From Symbiodinium natans (taxonomy: Eukaryota; Sar; Dinophyceae; Suessiales; Symbiodiniaceae): 64,000 bases of DNA. Below the pieces are notes generated by a model. The model was given only the letters and a program-made list of their open reading frames with translations. It made no database searches and was not told where the DNA came from. Below, piece after piece: positions 32,902 to 43,099 of the stretch (positions within the stretch are counted from its first letter, which is position 1; each line of letters opens with the position of its first letter). Where the stretch lies: contig CAJNDS010002367.1 in NCBI GenBank assembly GCA_905221605.1, positions 123,501 to 187,500 on the forward strand, read 5' to 3'. The position numbers and the translations under genes were made by a program.

Positions 32902-32961
32902 AAAACCCAAGAGTATACTAAGAATCTTCTTTTTATTAACGTTCTAAGGGGAGTATAGTGG
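32902..32961. mobile_element. Short dispersed repeat, copy 1
   Basis: A 60-base segment (AACCCAAGAGTATACTAAGA ... CTAAGGGGAGTATAG) closely resembles 60446-60505. The ends carry GTATACT and AGTATA in inverted sense. Confidence 0.55.
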
Positions 32962-33018
32962 AGTGCTGCCATGGACATACTTTCCATCTCTATCCCTGCA
33001 GGCGTCGTTTGGCGACTC

Positions 33019-33068
33019 CCCTAAACCCTAAACCCTAAACCCTAAACCCCAAACCCCAACCCTAAACT
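33019..33068. repeat. Telomere-like CCCTAAA/CCCCAAA block
   Basis: Runs up to CTCCACAG|G at 33075, after which an open segment reads AFGLCSSFEQLNWHTPPHTR. C-rich strand in front of an exon again. Confidence 0.8.
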
Positions 33069-34129
33069 CCACAGGCCTTTGGGCTGTGCTCCAGTTTTGA
33101 ACAGCTGAACTGGCACACGCCTCCCCACACGCGACTGGTTCGAAGCAGTGGCTTTCGCTTCCTAAAGATGCTCACAGCCTCACACATATTCTTATGCTCA
33201 CTACTAGTATATTAGTATATCATATGAGTGTGTTTCCCTGCACACATTCTTCTATGTTTGTTCCATCATGTTTTTCAGTTCTGTTACAGTATCTTTTGAG
33301 AATGGAGTTTCAGTTTCAGTATCACATGATTATACTGTTCAACCAATACTCTTAGATAAGTTGAATCTTCGATTGTTCGGTTTTGATGTTATATGGGGCA
33401 ACATCATGCCACGACCACCATGCTTCAGCCAGGCCTCGCTCCATGTCTCACAAAAGGCCGAAGCTTCTCTAAACAGATGAAGACATTTTGAAGACGTCAT
33501 GCTCAAAGCGGACATTGAGGAAGCGCAGCCGCGGAGGAGTCGATGTATGTAGGTGTCATGCAACTGTTCCTCAATGCCTTACAGCATCTAGAGCCAGTGC
33601 ATTCTGGACAGCGAAGCTGTCTTTGCGCTGATTGTTTATGGAATTCGACAAGTCTGGCGCCACGCAGCAGTGTCCATAGAATCGGAGTATGACAAGCGTC
33701 AAAAGCGAGATGGAGCCATGAGCCAGGTTACCAGGTTTGTTTGGAAGAGACTGGTACGCGTATGCTGCGCAGGAACCCTCATGAACCTCCTCCTACGCCC
33801 CTACCGGTATCCACTTACAGGAGCCATGAACCCCTAAACCCTACGTTTGAGTGACTGCAGAGCAAGCCGAGGTCCAATACCGAGGTTGTCCAGAGCATGA
33901 TGGAGGCTCTCCTTAAACCCCTAGAATCCTAAAGCCCTACAAGCCGTATAAGATCGTATAAGCCAAAAAAAAAAACGGTAAACAACCCCGAAGCCCGAAG
34001 ACCCTGAATGCCCCGAAGCCCTTGCAGCCGCTAAGCTCATCAAGAATTTGAGTGTATAGCTCAGCCTGAAGCGGGCAGAGTTTGCCTGGTAGGCCCTGAA
34101 GCCCAACAACCCGAAAAAACATTCAATGT

Positions 34130-34210
34130 ATATATGCCATATATATATATATCTCTCTCTCTACAGATGTACGCATATATATATATATATATTTATATTT
34201 ATTTATAGTA
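34130..34210. repeat. TA/CT microsatellite
   Basis: TATATA and CTCTCT runs; no coding signal. Confidence 0.75.
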
Positions 34211-34268
34211 TATCTATTGCATTTTGTATCTGTATGAAAGTTCATTCAGTTGGTTTTGTTTTTCGAAG

Positions 34269-34350
34269 GAGCTGGGGTCCATCTTCCGGGAACGCCTCGC
34301 CGTGCCCTGGATGCAGGAAACTTCGTCGGCTGGGATCTTTGCTGGGTGGT
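34269..34350 (+). CDS. Candidate exon
   Basis: CGAAG|G acceptor, then ELGSIFRERLAVPWMQETSS and AGIFAGW. The donor is uncertain. A degenerate TTTAGGG block follows. Family not recognised. Confidence 0.4.
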
Positions 34351-34814
34351 TGTTTTTGGTTTAGGGCTTAAGGCTTAGGGCTACTTAGGACTAAGGGTTT
34401 AGGGCTTAGGGTTGAGGGTGACGAGGTCCAGCTTTGTCAGAAAGTCAAGGAGGTCAGGCTATAGGTCGTCCGAGCTGTGCCGAAAGCCCTGTTTTTGTTG
34501 TTTTTTCTGGTTTTGCTAGGCGCTCCTGTCAGCCCCAAACGCCGCTGCGGCGATGGCTGCCGCGAAGGCCGCGAAAGCTGCTTGAGGACAGAGAGGCCAA
34601 TACCCCGAGCCAAAATGTAGATCCATTTAGCCGTATCAGCTGTCTGAGTCGTTAGATTGAACTGAGGTTGAAGCGTTTATTGTTGAATCAAGGGGTATTG
34701 GCACGTGCTGGCTTCGCCCACGTGTGCCACGGCTGAAGCTCCTTTGTGAACAGCTTCTGGCTGCGGCCCCCCAATGCACGTCTGAATTCCTTGACTGTTT
34801 AAGCGCATCCCCAG

Positions 34815-34913
34815 GGAGCCCAATATCCCTTAATTGAGGAGTATACTTTAAATATCTTTAAATCATGAAGGGATCCTTAACATAATTTAAGGTGTTTAAG
34901 GAGTATTGGGCTC
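34815..34913. mobile_element. Mini-element with inverted ends (GAGCCCAATA...TATTGGGCTC)
   Basis: The left end GGAGCCCAATATCCCTTA pairs with the right end TAAGGAGTATTGGGCTCT, enclosing AT-rich sequence. About 99 bp, non-coding. Confidence 0.65.
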
Positions 34914-35084
34914 TTTGGGTCAACGCGAGCTACGGCAGACGTTTTGAGGGCCGCTCGCGCCATTTGCGCAGGGTCTGCAGCGAGGCTTCGGATGTCTCCC
35001 GCTCCGGTGTGGCGCGAGGGGCTGCAAATGCTGCGCCTGCAGTCACCTGCAGTTTCACACAGGACCAGGATTTTCATTGTTATT

Positions 35085-35200
35085 ATCAAAGTTCTTGTTA
35101 TTAATTAATCAATTAGTTAATAATATTATTGTTATTATTATTGTTAGTATTATTGTTATTAGTATCATTATTCTTGTTATTATGAGTACTGTTAGCTGCT
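35085..35200. repeat. TTA/ATT triplet repeat
   Basis: Degenerate TTATTA/GTTATT tract; precedes a possible exon from about 35227 (PGQATGISRSAMGIGLLALP) that ends at a GTAAGT-like donor near 35342. Confidence 0.6.
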
Positions 35201-35399
35201 TCCTGGGCCTGGCTCTTGTGTTCTTAGGTCCCCAGGGCAGGCGACTGGAATCAGCCGTTCTGCTATGGGCATCGGGCTTCTTGCGTTACCGACGCCGCAG
35301 CAAAGGGGCGCCGGAAAGAAACAGCCGCTGGGAGACATGGAGTAAGTGTCGGTCCATGTGTCGGTCCCATTCTTAGTCTTGCTAAAGGCGGAGAAGAGT

Positions 35400-37600
35400 T
35401 CGTTCTGGCGTGGTGCCTTTCTTTTGCGGGTTGTCTTAGAGAAGTGACCAGAGAAGTGACCGCATGATGCAGGGTAGAAGATGCTAAAGGGCCATTCGGT
35501 CATCTTCTGGTAAACCCTGAAGCCACAGACTTTCGAAGCCGCATAAAGACAGCAAGCTTATCGAGCCTTCATGGACGTTGGAGCTTGCCCCTCAGGGCCC
35601 ACCCTGAAATTCGCAACCCGGCGCATCTCGACTGGACGCGTGCTGAATCAGCATGGTGCCATATGCACCGGTTGCACGCTTCGGGAAGGCCCTGGTACGT
35701 TACTCCGCGTACCTTTGCGGCCAAAAGCGTGCAGTGGCGAGCCAGATATGGTTCGACTTCCATCCGGGAACAGGCCGCCAAAAGAAATTGTCGTACAAGT
35801 GCGCTGGAGCTTGGTGGTTCTGGGCGCTGTCAGGGGTGGCTCGAGGTGGAATTGCCTTGTCGCAACAATTGGCCGCAGCTGGCCTCATCTGCAGTGCGCC
35901 TTTGCTCCACATGTGCAACAATAATAGTTGCTGTGCGGCGCCACGCGTCAACCACGCCGTATGCCGCTGCACATGATGCAGACAATGCAGACGTTGCGAA
36001 TGTTTGGGGCCACCGGGACGTGTTTGTCCTAGCTGGCATGGCATCGCCCTGTTCCCAGTAAGCGCGGGTGGCTAACGCAGTCGATGCGCGTCGTGCCAGC
36101 AGCTCCTTGGGCTGCAAGTTGCGTCAGAGGTCCTCGCCGTTCGCTGACCAGCGTTTGTGAAGTGTGCCCCATCTTGGCCGTCCATGGTGTTCATGCTAGC
36201 CTTGGGCCCATGTGTTTGCGAACAGCTGCGGATGGCCCACACCTGCTCAAGACCAACAGGTAGACTGACGCGCCTGTTTGGGAACTTGCCCATGCGACTG
36301 GACCTGGACGAGACCTCTGACAGCCCACGAAGCAGCCAGAATGTGCTGAGGGAGGCCTTAACGCAGCGCGACGCAGTATTCCGTCACGAGCAGTCATGGG
36401 AGAACCACAGCGTGAAGGAGTGAGTGAGGTGAGCTGACGAGCATGGAGGAGCGACCTCGCATGCCCACCCTCGCACAAGGCAACAGGTTGTCCACACAGT
36501 TGAAACCGTTGAAACCCAGCAAGCACCCCACGGATGTCTCACGCGACGGAGCTTTTCCCAATCAGGTCCCCCTCTTGGCAAGCGTAAACGCGACCGGTTG
36601 CCCACTGGGAATCGCATCTTCACCAGGTTTTGAGCTGGGCTGAGAATCGCAAGTTGCACTCTGCTTCTGCCCGCAACTGTGTATGGCTGTGAGGTAGCCG
36701 TCGGGGCCCGTACGCATCAGCACGGCTGCGGCTGAGGGAAGTGGCGCCGTGGCGCCTCGGGCAGCCCAGCCAACATCGCAGCAGTCGTGGACCTCACACT
36801 CCGCAATATGCAAGGAGCGAGACAGGTTGGCGCTGCGGGCCGGGCCAGGCGAAGCCGCACTTCGAGCTCGCCCGAACTGTGGGCACATCTGGGCACCCAC
36901 GTCAGGCACGTTCGCCAGGCTTGCGCTGCACACGAGGTGATGTTACCCGCCCCCTGCGTGCAGCAAGGGGATGTAAAGCCAAGAGTTAGGCTCTCCGGGC
37001 ACGAGCTCGGCGGGCGAGCATCTTGCCAAGGCGCGATGTTGTCAAGCACTTGCGGCGGCACCCCCCCTGACGTGACCGTATATATTGTTTTTACACTGAG
37101 AACCTTGCAACGCAATGTGGCGTGTTTCTCCGCAATGTTTCAGCTTCCTCAACAGCCATCGACAAAACGTGTCGTGTGAGTCTACGTACCTTGCTTGCAC
37201 TCGCATTGTTGCAACGCTTGCATTGACTTGCATATGCAATTGTTGTTGCATTCTGACTGCCTTGCGAGAAATTATTTGAAATTATGCCGTACTTCATCCC
37301 TTCAAACTCTCAAATGTTTAAAGTTCGAAAAAAGTACTCGTGACGCCTATCCCCAATGCAGGTGTTGCAGGGCTATGAGGTCTTTGGGTTTAGGTGGTTA
37401 GGGTTGAGGGGCTATCGAAAGTTCAAAACCCTCCCCAAACTCACACCCTAAACCCTAAGCCCTTAAGTCCTGGTCCTGCCTTTCAGAGGTCCGGAGCTGG
37501 CTGCCTAGCCCCGCGTTCCGCCTTGCAGGCCAGCTAACGATTGGGCCAGGCGGACACTAGTAGGGTTTAGGCCTAGTTTCGGCTTCCCGGAACCGATCAA
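35400..37600. other. Unrecognised GC-richer region
   Basis: Several open frames of 100-158 codons exist on both strands (for example + 35585-36061), but none gives a motif I recognise and they overlap one another. The stretch may hold decayed mobile elements. Confidence 0.3.
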
Positions 37601-37640
37601 ACGCCGATGTTGTCATTCTAAGTGCGTTTCAGGGGCTCAC

Positions 37641-37799
37641 ATGGCGGCTTTTGTCGTCGTTGACGGTGTGGCGGGCGCCGGCAAGACGACTGCCCTGAAA
37701 GCTTTCGTCGAGGAGCTGCTGCCTTGGTGCACTTCTCACGAAGCTGCACCTGCAGGACATCTTGACATTTTCTTCCCGCTGAACATGGCAGAAACCTAA
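37641..37799 (+). CDS. Short P-loop (Walker A) ORF or exon
   Basis: A 52-codon ORF begins MAAFVVVDGVAGAGKTTALK and ends in TAA. GVAGAGKTT is a textbook Walker A nucleotide-binding loop after a hydrophobic beta strand. The VDG lead-in is seen in superfamily-1 helicases and in some nucleotide kinases. No Walker B or downstream motif follows, so it is a fragment or a single exon. It lies about 850 bases upstream of the retroelement cluster, and its parent gene cannot be named. Confidence 0.35.
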   Translation: MAAFVVVDGVAGAGKTTALKAFVEELLPWCTSHEAAPAGHLDIFFPLNMAET

Positions 37800-38489
37800 A
37801 CACCTGAGACACGCTTCAGCTTACCGGTGGGCTCTGAGTTACTTCCAAAAAGTGCGTACCAGTCGTTTCTATGGCATGAATCAAATGGGATGCTGTGGAT
37901 CATGTCCACCTTGAGTGATAGATAGGCGCTGGAACCGCCAGAGCCGCCTGGCTGGAGATCACCGCGTCCGGCCAGCAAGCTCCCGCGTCGTCGTTTTCGG
38001 CCGCTATGAGGCAGCCTTGCACGCTCACACGTTTGTCACACATGTAGTCACAGTGCGCTGAGAAAAGCAAGGCTAGAGAAAGGCACGCGCTCACTCTTTT
38101 TGAGCAGATCCGAGAAAGTTGCAGTCGTGCCTTAAACTCTGTCGTTCCTCGGCGTGTGGAGCACTGGAGCACTCGGAGGGACGAAAGGGCCCTACCGAGA
38201 CAACGCCAAGTTTGCAAGGGTTTTGACGGCCCCAGGACGCTCGCTGAAAAATTGGGGGACTGAAGTATGCAATTGCAAAACGACCCACCCCTTAATCAGC
38301 GCCAGCAGCAACCTTAAGGGGAGGGCGCCAACATCCCTCCAATCACTCATTTGAGAGGACTTCACTCCCGATCGCGCGAGAGGCGACCGTGGTGGGAGGC
38401 TTTCTCTACGGGAAGGAGTCGGCGCAGCCTCTTGGTCTTCCGTGTCTGTGGACGCTGAGGCCAGAGGGGTCCCTCGCCGAGCTGTCAAT

Positions 38490-40038
38490 CTCCACATCTT
38501 TGAAAGCGAAGCAAGCCGCCCTTGCTCGCCAGGGCGGCCTCCTCGACAACCTCCCCGCCCTCCATGACTCCCAAGTAGCATGGCTGTTGCTCTCCTGTTG
38601 CACAGCACCGCGTGCGCAATATGCCCTCCGCACCCTCCCGTTAGAAAGCACACGCGGCTACGCGGCAGGCCATGATGGCGCAGTCCTCCGCTGCCTTTCC
38701 GCGCTCCTGTTTGCCGATGAGGCGTCGCAGCTGCCTGAACCTGCTCAGGCGCGTGCGCAGCTGGCATTGCGGCACGGCGGCCTCGGCTTGCGCAGCGCGA
38801 CACGCCATGCGCCAGCTGCCTACTGGGCTTCGTGGGCGGACGCCTTGCATGCCATCGCCCGGCGCGACCCCGGCTTTGCACGTGAGTCGCGTATGTCGCG
38901 TCTGACCGGCCACTCCCGTCGGCCATGCAATCAGCGCGAGATGCCCGATACTCGCTCTCTGCCGTTGGCTTCGAGCCCCCTGCCTGGGCGGAGTTGCTGC
39001 CCCCACTCGCGGGTGGCAGCGACCGGCGTCCCAAGCAGTCGACGAGTTTTGCCATAGGGCTTTCTTGGCTGATCCTGCCTCGGCCGCCCTGCTGGACACG
39101 CAGGCCGGACCTCACGCTGTGCGCGTTCTCACCACGCGTCCTACCCTGCCGGAGTTCACCCTGGAGTCGCCCCTTTTCCGGGTCATACTGCTCCGCAGAC
39201 TCCGTCTGCCGTTGCCGCTGACCACTGCCAGAAGTTGCCAGATGCCGGTGCCGCCCAATCCATGATCCTTACGGCGACCATCTCGCAGCCTGCCCTCGCT
39301 CTGGTGTTCTTCGTGCGCGGGGCTGCCCTCTCGAGCGTGCTGCCGCCAGGATGAGCCGCGAAGCTGGTGCGGCCGTCGCCCTCAATGTGCTTGTTCGCGA
39401 CCTCAACGTCGACCCCATCCGGCAAGACGACAGGCGCATCGAGGTCATTGCCAACGGCCTGCCACTGTGGGGAGGGGCGCAACTCGCAGTCGACACCACG
39501 CTCGTGTCTCTCCTGACGGCTGCCGGGCTCCCCCACAGGGCTGCCGGTGGAACAGCTGGCGCTGCGCTTTTGACTGCCCGACGTGCCAAGGAGCGCGCGT
39601 ACCCTGAATTGTGCGGGTCCGGCCGCTGCCGGCTGACCGTCGTCGCGCTCGAGCTTGGTGGGCGCTGGAGCACTGAGGCCGCCACCTTTGTCCGCCTGCT
39701 CGCAAGGTGCAAGGCGCGGTCAGCACCGCCCCCTTCACGAGCCGCCGCCATCTCTGCCTACACGCTCCAATGGTCGGCCCTCCTATCCTTCGCTGCCGCG
39801 CGTTCCTTCGCTGCCAGCCTGCTCTTTTTGCCTGTCACAGGCACTGCCAATGTCGATGGGGAGCTGCCGCCCCTGAGCGACATCCTCACTGACTCAACTG
39901 CCCAGCCACCACACGCCAGCCGCCTGGCATGACCGCCTGCTGCCTGTTGCCCGTAGGATGTCGCCCGGCTGGGGCTAGAGCACAGGGACCGCGTTGGACG
40001 TTGGTAAAAAGGCGCGGGAAAAAGAAACAAAACCATGT
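38490..40038 (+). mobile_element. 5'-truncated, frameshifted retroelement copy (copy A)
   Basis: Protein-level match to the intact copy at 41.7-47.2 kb. It starts within the post-RT region (VAWLLLSCCTAPRAQYALRT; compare CAWLLLLFCAAPRWTYLLRS), continues through AYWASWADALHAI and LLRRLRLPLPL, the zinc knuckle (CRC...DPYGDH...C, about 39241-39300), and the C-terminal domain (RRIEVIANGLPLWGG...AVDTTLVS, 39420-39510), with the final frame open to 39932. At least two frameshifts break it. The 3' tail GCGGGAAAAAGAAAC (about 40013-40027) resembles that of the intact copy. Lack of the 5' half is typical of incomplete target-primed reverse transcription. Confidence 0.75.
39351..39932 (+). pseudogene. 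C-terminal endonuclease-like domain of copy A
   Basis: A 193-codon open remnant starting MSREAGAAVALNVLVRDLNV. It contains D-RRIEV...VDTTLVS and later CRLTVVALELGGRW, the same order as in the intact ORF at 46357-47127 (ARRIEV...VDTTLVS and CRLVVFGLEVGGRF). The zinc knuckle lies just upstream in the same frame after a frameshift. Not expected to be functional alone. Confidence 0.65.
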
Positions 40039-40039
40039 G

Positions 40040-40345
40040 CTGGAAACAGGTTCCTGCCCGACGACGTGGCACAAGACGTTATTCAAAATGATCGCAAAAA
40101 AGGCGAAAGCCATTGTACTGGGAGATTTTCGTCCGATTGCCAATGTGCGTTTGTTGTACAAGACATTCTGCTTTTTGATGTTGGGGCGCTCGGAACATTC
40201 GCTGGAAGCAGGCCAACCAGAAGAGCAACATGGCTTTCGGGCACATCTGCCCACTGCGAATTTGTTGATTGACAAAACTTTGGCGAGCGGCATCCCCATT
40301 TGGATAATAAGCTTGGATTTCTCGAAAGCTTTCGATCGCGTTGAC
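40040..40345 (+). mobile_element. Fragment of a second LINE family (canonical RT N-terminal part)
   Basis: Encodes TWHKTLFKMIAKKAKAIVLG, DFRPIANVRLLYKTF, QPEEQHGFR and WIISLDFSKAFDRVD. These are the standard fingers and motif A region of LINE-type reverse transcriptases (DFRPI, QxGFR, LDxSKAFDxVD), unlike the SIDGVGAYDHI form of the neighbouring family. It is cut off right after motif A and joined to an antisense fragment of the other family. A one-base frameshift lies near 40063. Confidence 0.7.
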
Positions 40346-40960
40346 CGCGATGAACGCACGGTTCCCAATCGGGCTACCCAGCACAACTATCCTTTGCTGC
40401 GAAGCGGGGAGCGCCCAGCTGCCAGTCCAGCATGGGTTCGCGGGGTCCCCTGGCCAGTGCTGCGAGCAGCCCTGGCGGTTCCTCGCCCGCGCTGCTCCAA
40501 GCGGGTCTTGCCGAGGTGCACGCGAATGCTCGCATGCCTGAGAAGGGCCTCGCGGACGATGTGGAACTGGTTCGCCGTATGCTCTGGCGGGCCTGTGACG
40601 TATACATCGTCCAGAAAGGAGAAGAGTTGGTCCGTCGAGCGCAGGCGGGCTTGCACTGCCGTCAACGCCGCATGCTGCCCCAATGCGAACAGGGCTGGCA
40701 TTAGGGGGCCCCCCTGTTCCCCACCTTCTCCCTGGCGCACTTCGTGCGCTGTGCCTTGGGCGTCGTAAAACACGTAGGTGCTGGGGGATCCATAAAATAG
40801 CGCGGCATACGGCAAAATGTCGCTCAGTTCGGGTCGTGCCGCGATTGCTGCGAGCATGCTGTGGTGCGAGATGTGGTCGTACGCCCCGACGCCATCGACG
40901 CTCAGTACGGTGGTTCGTGGGTGACGCTCGCTGGCCGCCCGCACCAACCGCCACGCCGCC
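40345..40960 (-). mobile_element. Antisense RT core fragment (copy B)
   Basis: On the minus strand, reading from about 40960, the frame gives RTTVLSVDGVGAYDHI, then GEGGEQGGPLMPALFALGQH, then FSFLDDVYVTG and HLGKTR. After a frameshift it gives VVLGSPIGNRAFIA. All align collinearly with the intact copy (SIDGVGAYDHI, GEQGDPLMP, FAFLDDVYLT, HLGKTR, VLGSPVGTREFIA). The motif B aspartate is changed to glycine (EQGG for EQGD). Both ends are abrupt, pointing to nested insertion or rearrangement. Confidence 0.75.
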
Positions 40961-40964
40961 CGAC

Positions 40965-41640
40965 TCGCTGCCCGATTCGCCCATGTCCACGCCACGGCCG
41001 GCTCACGCCCCGACCCCCACCGACGCAGACGGCGCTCCACCACCAGCCACGTGGCTTGACTGTGCGCCGCCGATCGGCGCCGTCGCCTCGCCCACCAACT
41101 CGTGGCTATACATCCCCCTTTTGCACGCCGCCTTGGGTGCACTCACGGCGCGTGCCATGGAGCTGCACCGGGTTCAGGGCCTTCTGCGGGATGGCGAGGC
41201 GATTTTTGCATTAGGCCGGTCCGTGCGCGGGACCATGGCTTGTGGCCATGCCCGCGGGGCCCACCACGAGGCTGGTGCCAGACCCCATGCATTTGGCCCT
41301 GCGGCGCAGGCTTCGCCCCATCATGCGCGCCTTGCAGCGGAGAAGGGGCTGACGTTCTGCGCGACCACTTCGCGGCCCGCCACGGGCTTCGTGCTCGAGC
41401 GGGCGTGGGTCCAGGTAGCGCGGGAGGCCGTCGGCCCGGACGTCCCCCAGCGTCGTCCCCCAACAGTGGCTCGCCAACACCATGGCGCCGGGGGTTGCAG
41501 CAGACGACCGCCGAAGGCTTGACCTTATCATGTACGGCACGTCCCCAAGAAGTGAGGCTTTATGCTGTGATGCCACCCGGGTTTCGCCCGCGCCGGAGTG
41601 CGATGGCGTAGCCTTGGCGGCTGGACGGCCGCGCGAGAAA
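40965..41640 (+). mobile_element. Further sense-strand fragments of the same family (copy D)
   Basis: Near 41085-41165 the + strand reads SPTNSWLYIPLLHAALGAL, matching RNSWLYVPLLHASAGSL of the intact ORF2 N-terminal part. From about 41390 it reads LERAWVQVAREA and, after a frame change, VVPQQWLAN and DDRRRLDLIMYG...CCDATRVSP. This has the layout of the C-terminal endonuclease-like domain but is clearly diverged from copies A and C, so it may come from a sister subfamily. Internal RT sequence is missing. Confidence 0.6.
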
Positions 41641-41688
41641 ACCCGTTATCGCGAGAGCGAGGAGGGGCCCTGGAGAAAGGAGCGAAAA

Positions 41689-41721
41689 AGCATTTTGGCT
41701 CAAGGTGCTCAAGGCTCAAGA
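41689..41721 (+). other. Dinoflagellate spliced-leader relic with stacked tails
   Basis: CATTTTGGCTCAAG (14 bases, from 41691) equals the 3' end of the conserved dinoflagellate spliced leader. It is followed by GTGCTCAAG, then GCTCAAG, and a little later CTGCTCAAG. Repeated CTCAAG ends are what successive rounds of trans-splicing and re-insertion of cDNA would leave. It lies at the 5' end of the intact retroelement copy. Confidence 0.65.
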
Positions 41722-41891
41722 TCTGGCCTGCTCAAGTCGTAAGTGCTTGTTAGCGCGCCAGACGCTCGTGACCGCGCGGCCACATGGCCCCATGGTTGGC
41801 TTTGGTATGGGGTTGGGGGCGGTGGGCGACTCGCGAAGCCTGGCGAGCCGCGCCGTCCTTGGCTCAATTGCCTCCCACCTGCCGCGAGGCG

Positions 41892-42371
41892 ATGGCGCAT
41901 GCCGCCCTGGTTTGCGCGGGCGCTTCCCCCTCGTACTACCCACCGGGTTGGGGGCCCTGGTGCTTGTCCTGGGGGTGGTTCTGCTTGGGGGCGCTGGCGG
42001 GGGGACTGGTGGTTGCTGTCAGCCTTTGTTTGCAGTCCACTCGGTCGCGGTCGTCCCTTTCACTGACCTCCGCGCAGCAGATGTGGCACACGGCGGCGAT
42101 GCACGTCCTGGCCTGCGCCGCTGGGGAGCCTGGAGAACTGCAGGACCTGGCGACGCAAGCGGGCACTTCGCCGGAAGATTTGTTGTGCCGGTTACTCCGC
42201 GAGGCGACTGCAGTACTGAACGGCCAGCCAGGCGGCTCCCCTTCACAGTCGCGGGCCCCTCCTCCAACCTTGCAGGCGCCGCCAGGCTTGCCACAGGCAG
42301 ACCTCCAGCCTCGCCGCCGTCCTCGCGCGTTGCCCGGGCGCACTGCGGGGGGGGGGCGGGGCGGCGCGTAA
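41892..42371 (+). CDS. Retroelement ORF with a predicted membrane segment
   Basis: Frame open from 41784; the Met at 41892 (MAHAALVCAGASPSYY) is a reasonable start. A hydrophobic segment (WGWFCLGALAGGLVVAVSLC) is followed by a helical part (MWHTAAMHVLACAAGEPGEL, then LQDLATQAGTSPEDLLCRLL), and then a Pro/Arg-rich tail. The three + frames overlap here in GC-rich DNA, so coding is inferred from composition. Its role in the element is unknown. Confidence 0.4.
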   Translation: MAHAALVCAGASPSYYPPGWGPWCLSWGWFCLGALAGGLVVAVSLCLQSTRSRSSLSLTSAQQMWHTAAMHVLACAAGEPGELQDLATQAGTSPEDLLCRLLREATAVLNGQPGGSPSQSRAPPPTLQAPPGLPQADLQPRRRPRALPGRTAGGGRGGA

Positions 42372-42549
42372 TTCCCGCCATCGCGCGCTCACAGGTAGTG
42401 CTTCCACGCGTCGCGAGCAGTTGGTTGCATCCGCCCCTCCCCTGCCCATTCGATACAGGTCCGTTGCTCGAGACTGCCCGCCTTGTCACACGCCGCTCGC
42501 CGCAGCCCTTTTCGGTCCTGTGCCCTATAGCCCGCCGCGTGTTGCATCC

Positions 42550-42999
42550 ATGGCTGCGCCGCGTGAGTGCCGCATCTGTGGGCGACGGGAGGCCGGACAT
42601 CGCGGGCGATGCGGGCCGTGCGACGCAGTGGCACGCCTGCAAGCCATGGTGCATGGACAAGACATGCCAGCCTGGTTGGAAGGCGCCGCGGCGTCCTTGC
42701 TCCATGGGACTGCAGACGGTTTGGAGGCCCTTGTGTTTGGACCGCCACCAGCTCGTCGCCGCGACAGCCGCAGCCGTAGCCGCAGCCGCGACTCCGAGGA
42801 CCGCCCGGCCGAGGTTGTGGCACGCAGCGACCGCGGCAAAGGCGAGGCCAAAGGCAAGCACAAGAAGGGCAAAGGCAAGGGCAAGGGCAACGGTGGCAGA
42901 AGGGCTGATTTGGACACAGATACCCTGGCCAGGGAGGTGGCTGTGGCAGCCGCGGAGGCTGCGGCTGCCGCGGCGGCCAGTGCAGTTCGCCGCCGCTGA
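42550..42999 (+). CDS. Retroelement ORF1: zinc-finger, SR- and KG-rich protein
   Basis: 149 codons from the ATG at 42550. The N-terminus MAAPRECRICGRREAGHRGR followed by CGPC gives a C-x2-C...C-x2-C zinc-binding pattern. A helical part follows, then an RDSRSRSRSRDSED stretch, then a lysine/glycine run (GKHKKGKGKGKGKGNG type), and an alanine-rich C-terminus. Such a basic, zinc-binding small ORF is expected to bind RNA or cDNA like ORF1 proteins of other LINEs. It sits in a different frame from the overlapping long RT frame. Confidence 0.55.
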   Translation: MAAPRECRICGRREAGHRGRCGPCDAVARLQAMVHGQDMPAWLEGAAASLLHGTADGLEALVFGPPPARRRDSRSRSRSRDSEDRPAEVVARSDRGKGEAKGKHKKGKGKGKGNGGRRADLDTDTLAREVAVAAAEAAAAAAASAVRRR

Positions 43000-43099
43000 G
43001 GCCGCACCCCGACGGCCTGGGACCTGCCCACCGGCTGCCTTTTTTGACCCCGCGTACGCGCGAGGATTCTTTCAAGCCCTTGCCGCGCTCGGAAAAAAG

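Noticed and set aside
34605-34620. Antisense CATTTTGGCTC near 34618
   Set aside because: Eleven matching bases but the CAAG end is GGGG; too weak for a leader relic.
35585-36061. 158-codon + frame
   Set aside because: No motif, overlaps comparable frames on both strands; not reported as a gene.
42019-43075. Long minus-strand open frames of 228-280 codons
   Set aside because: They are antisense shadows of the GC-rich retroelement ORFs and show no domains.
41705-43099. Upstream extension of the RT frame to a 1,551-residue protein
   Set aside because: The extension overlaps two better-supported ORFs in other frames and has low-complexity composition; kept only as a possibility.
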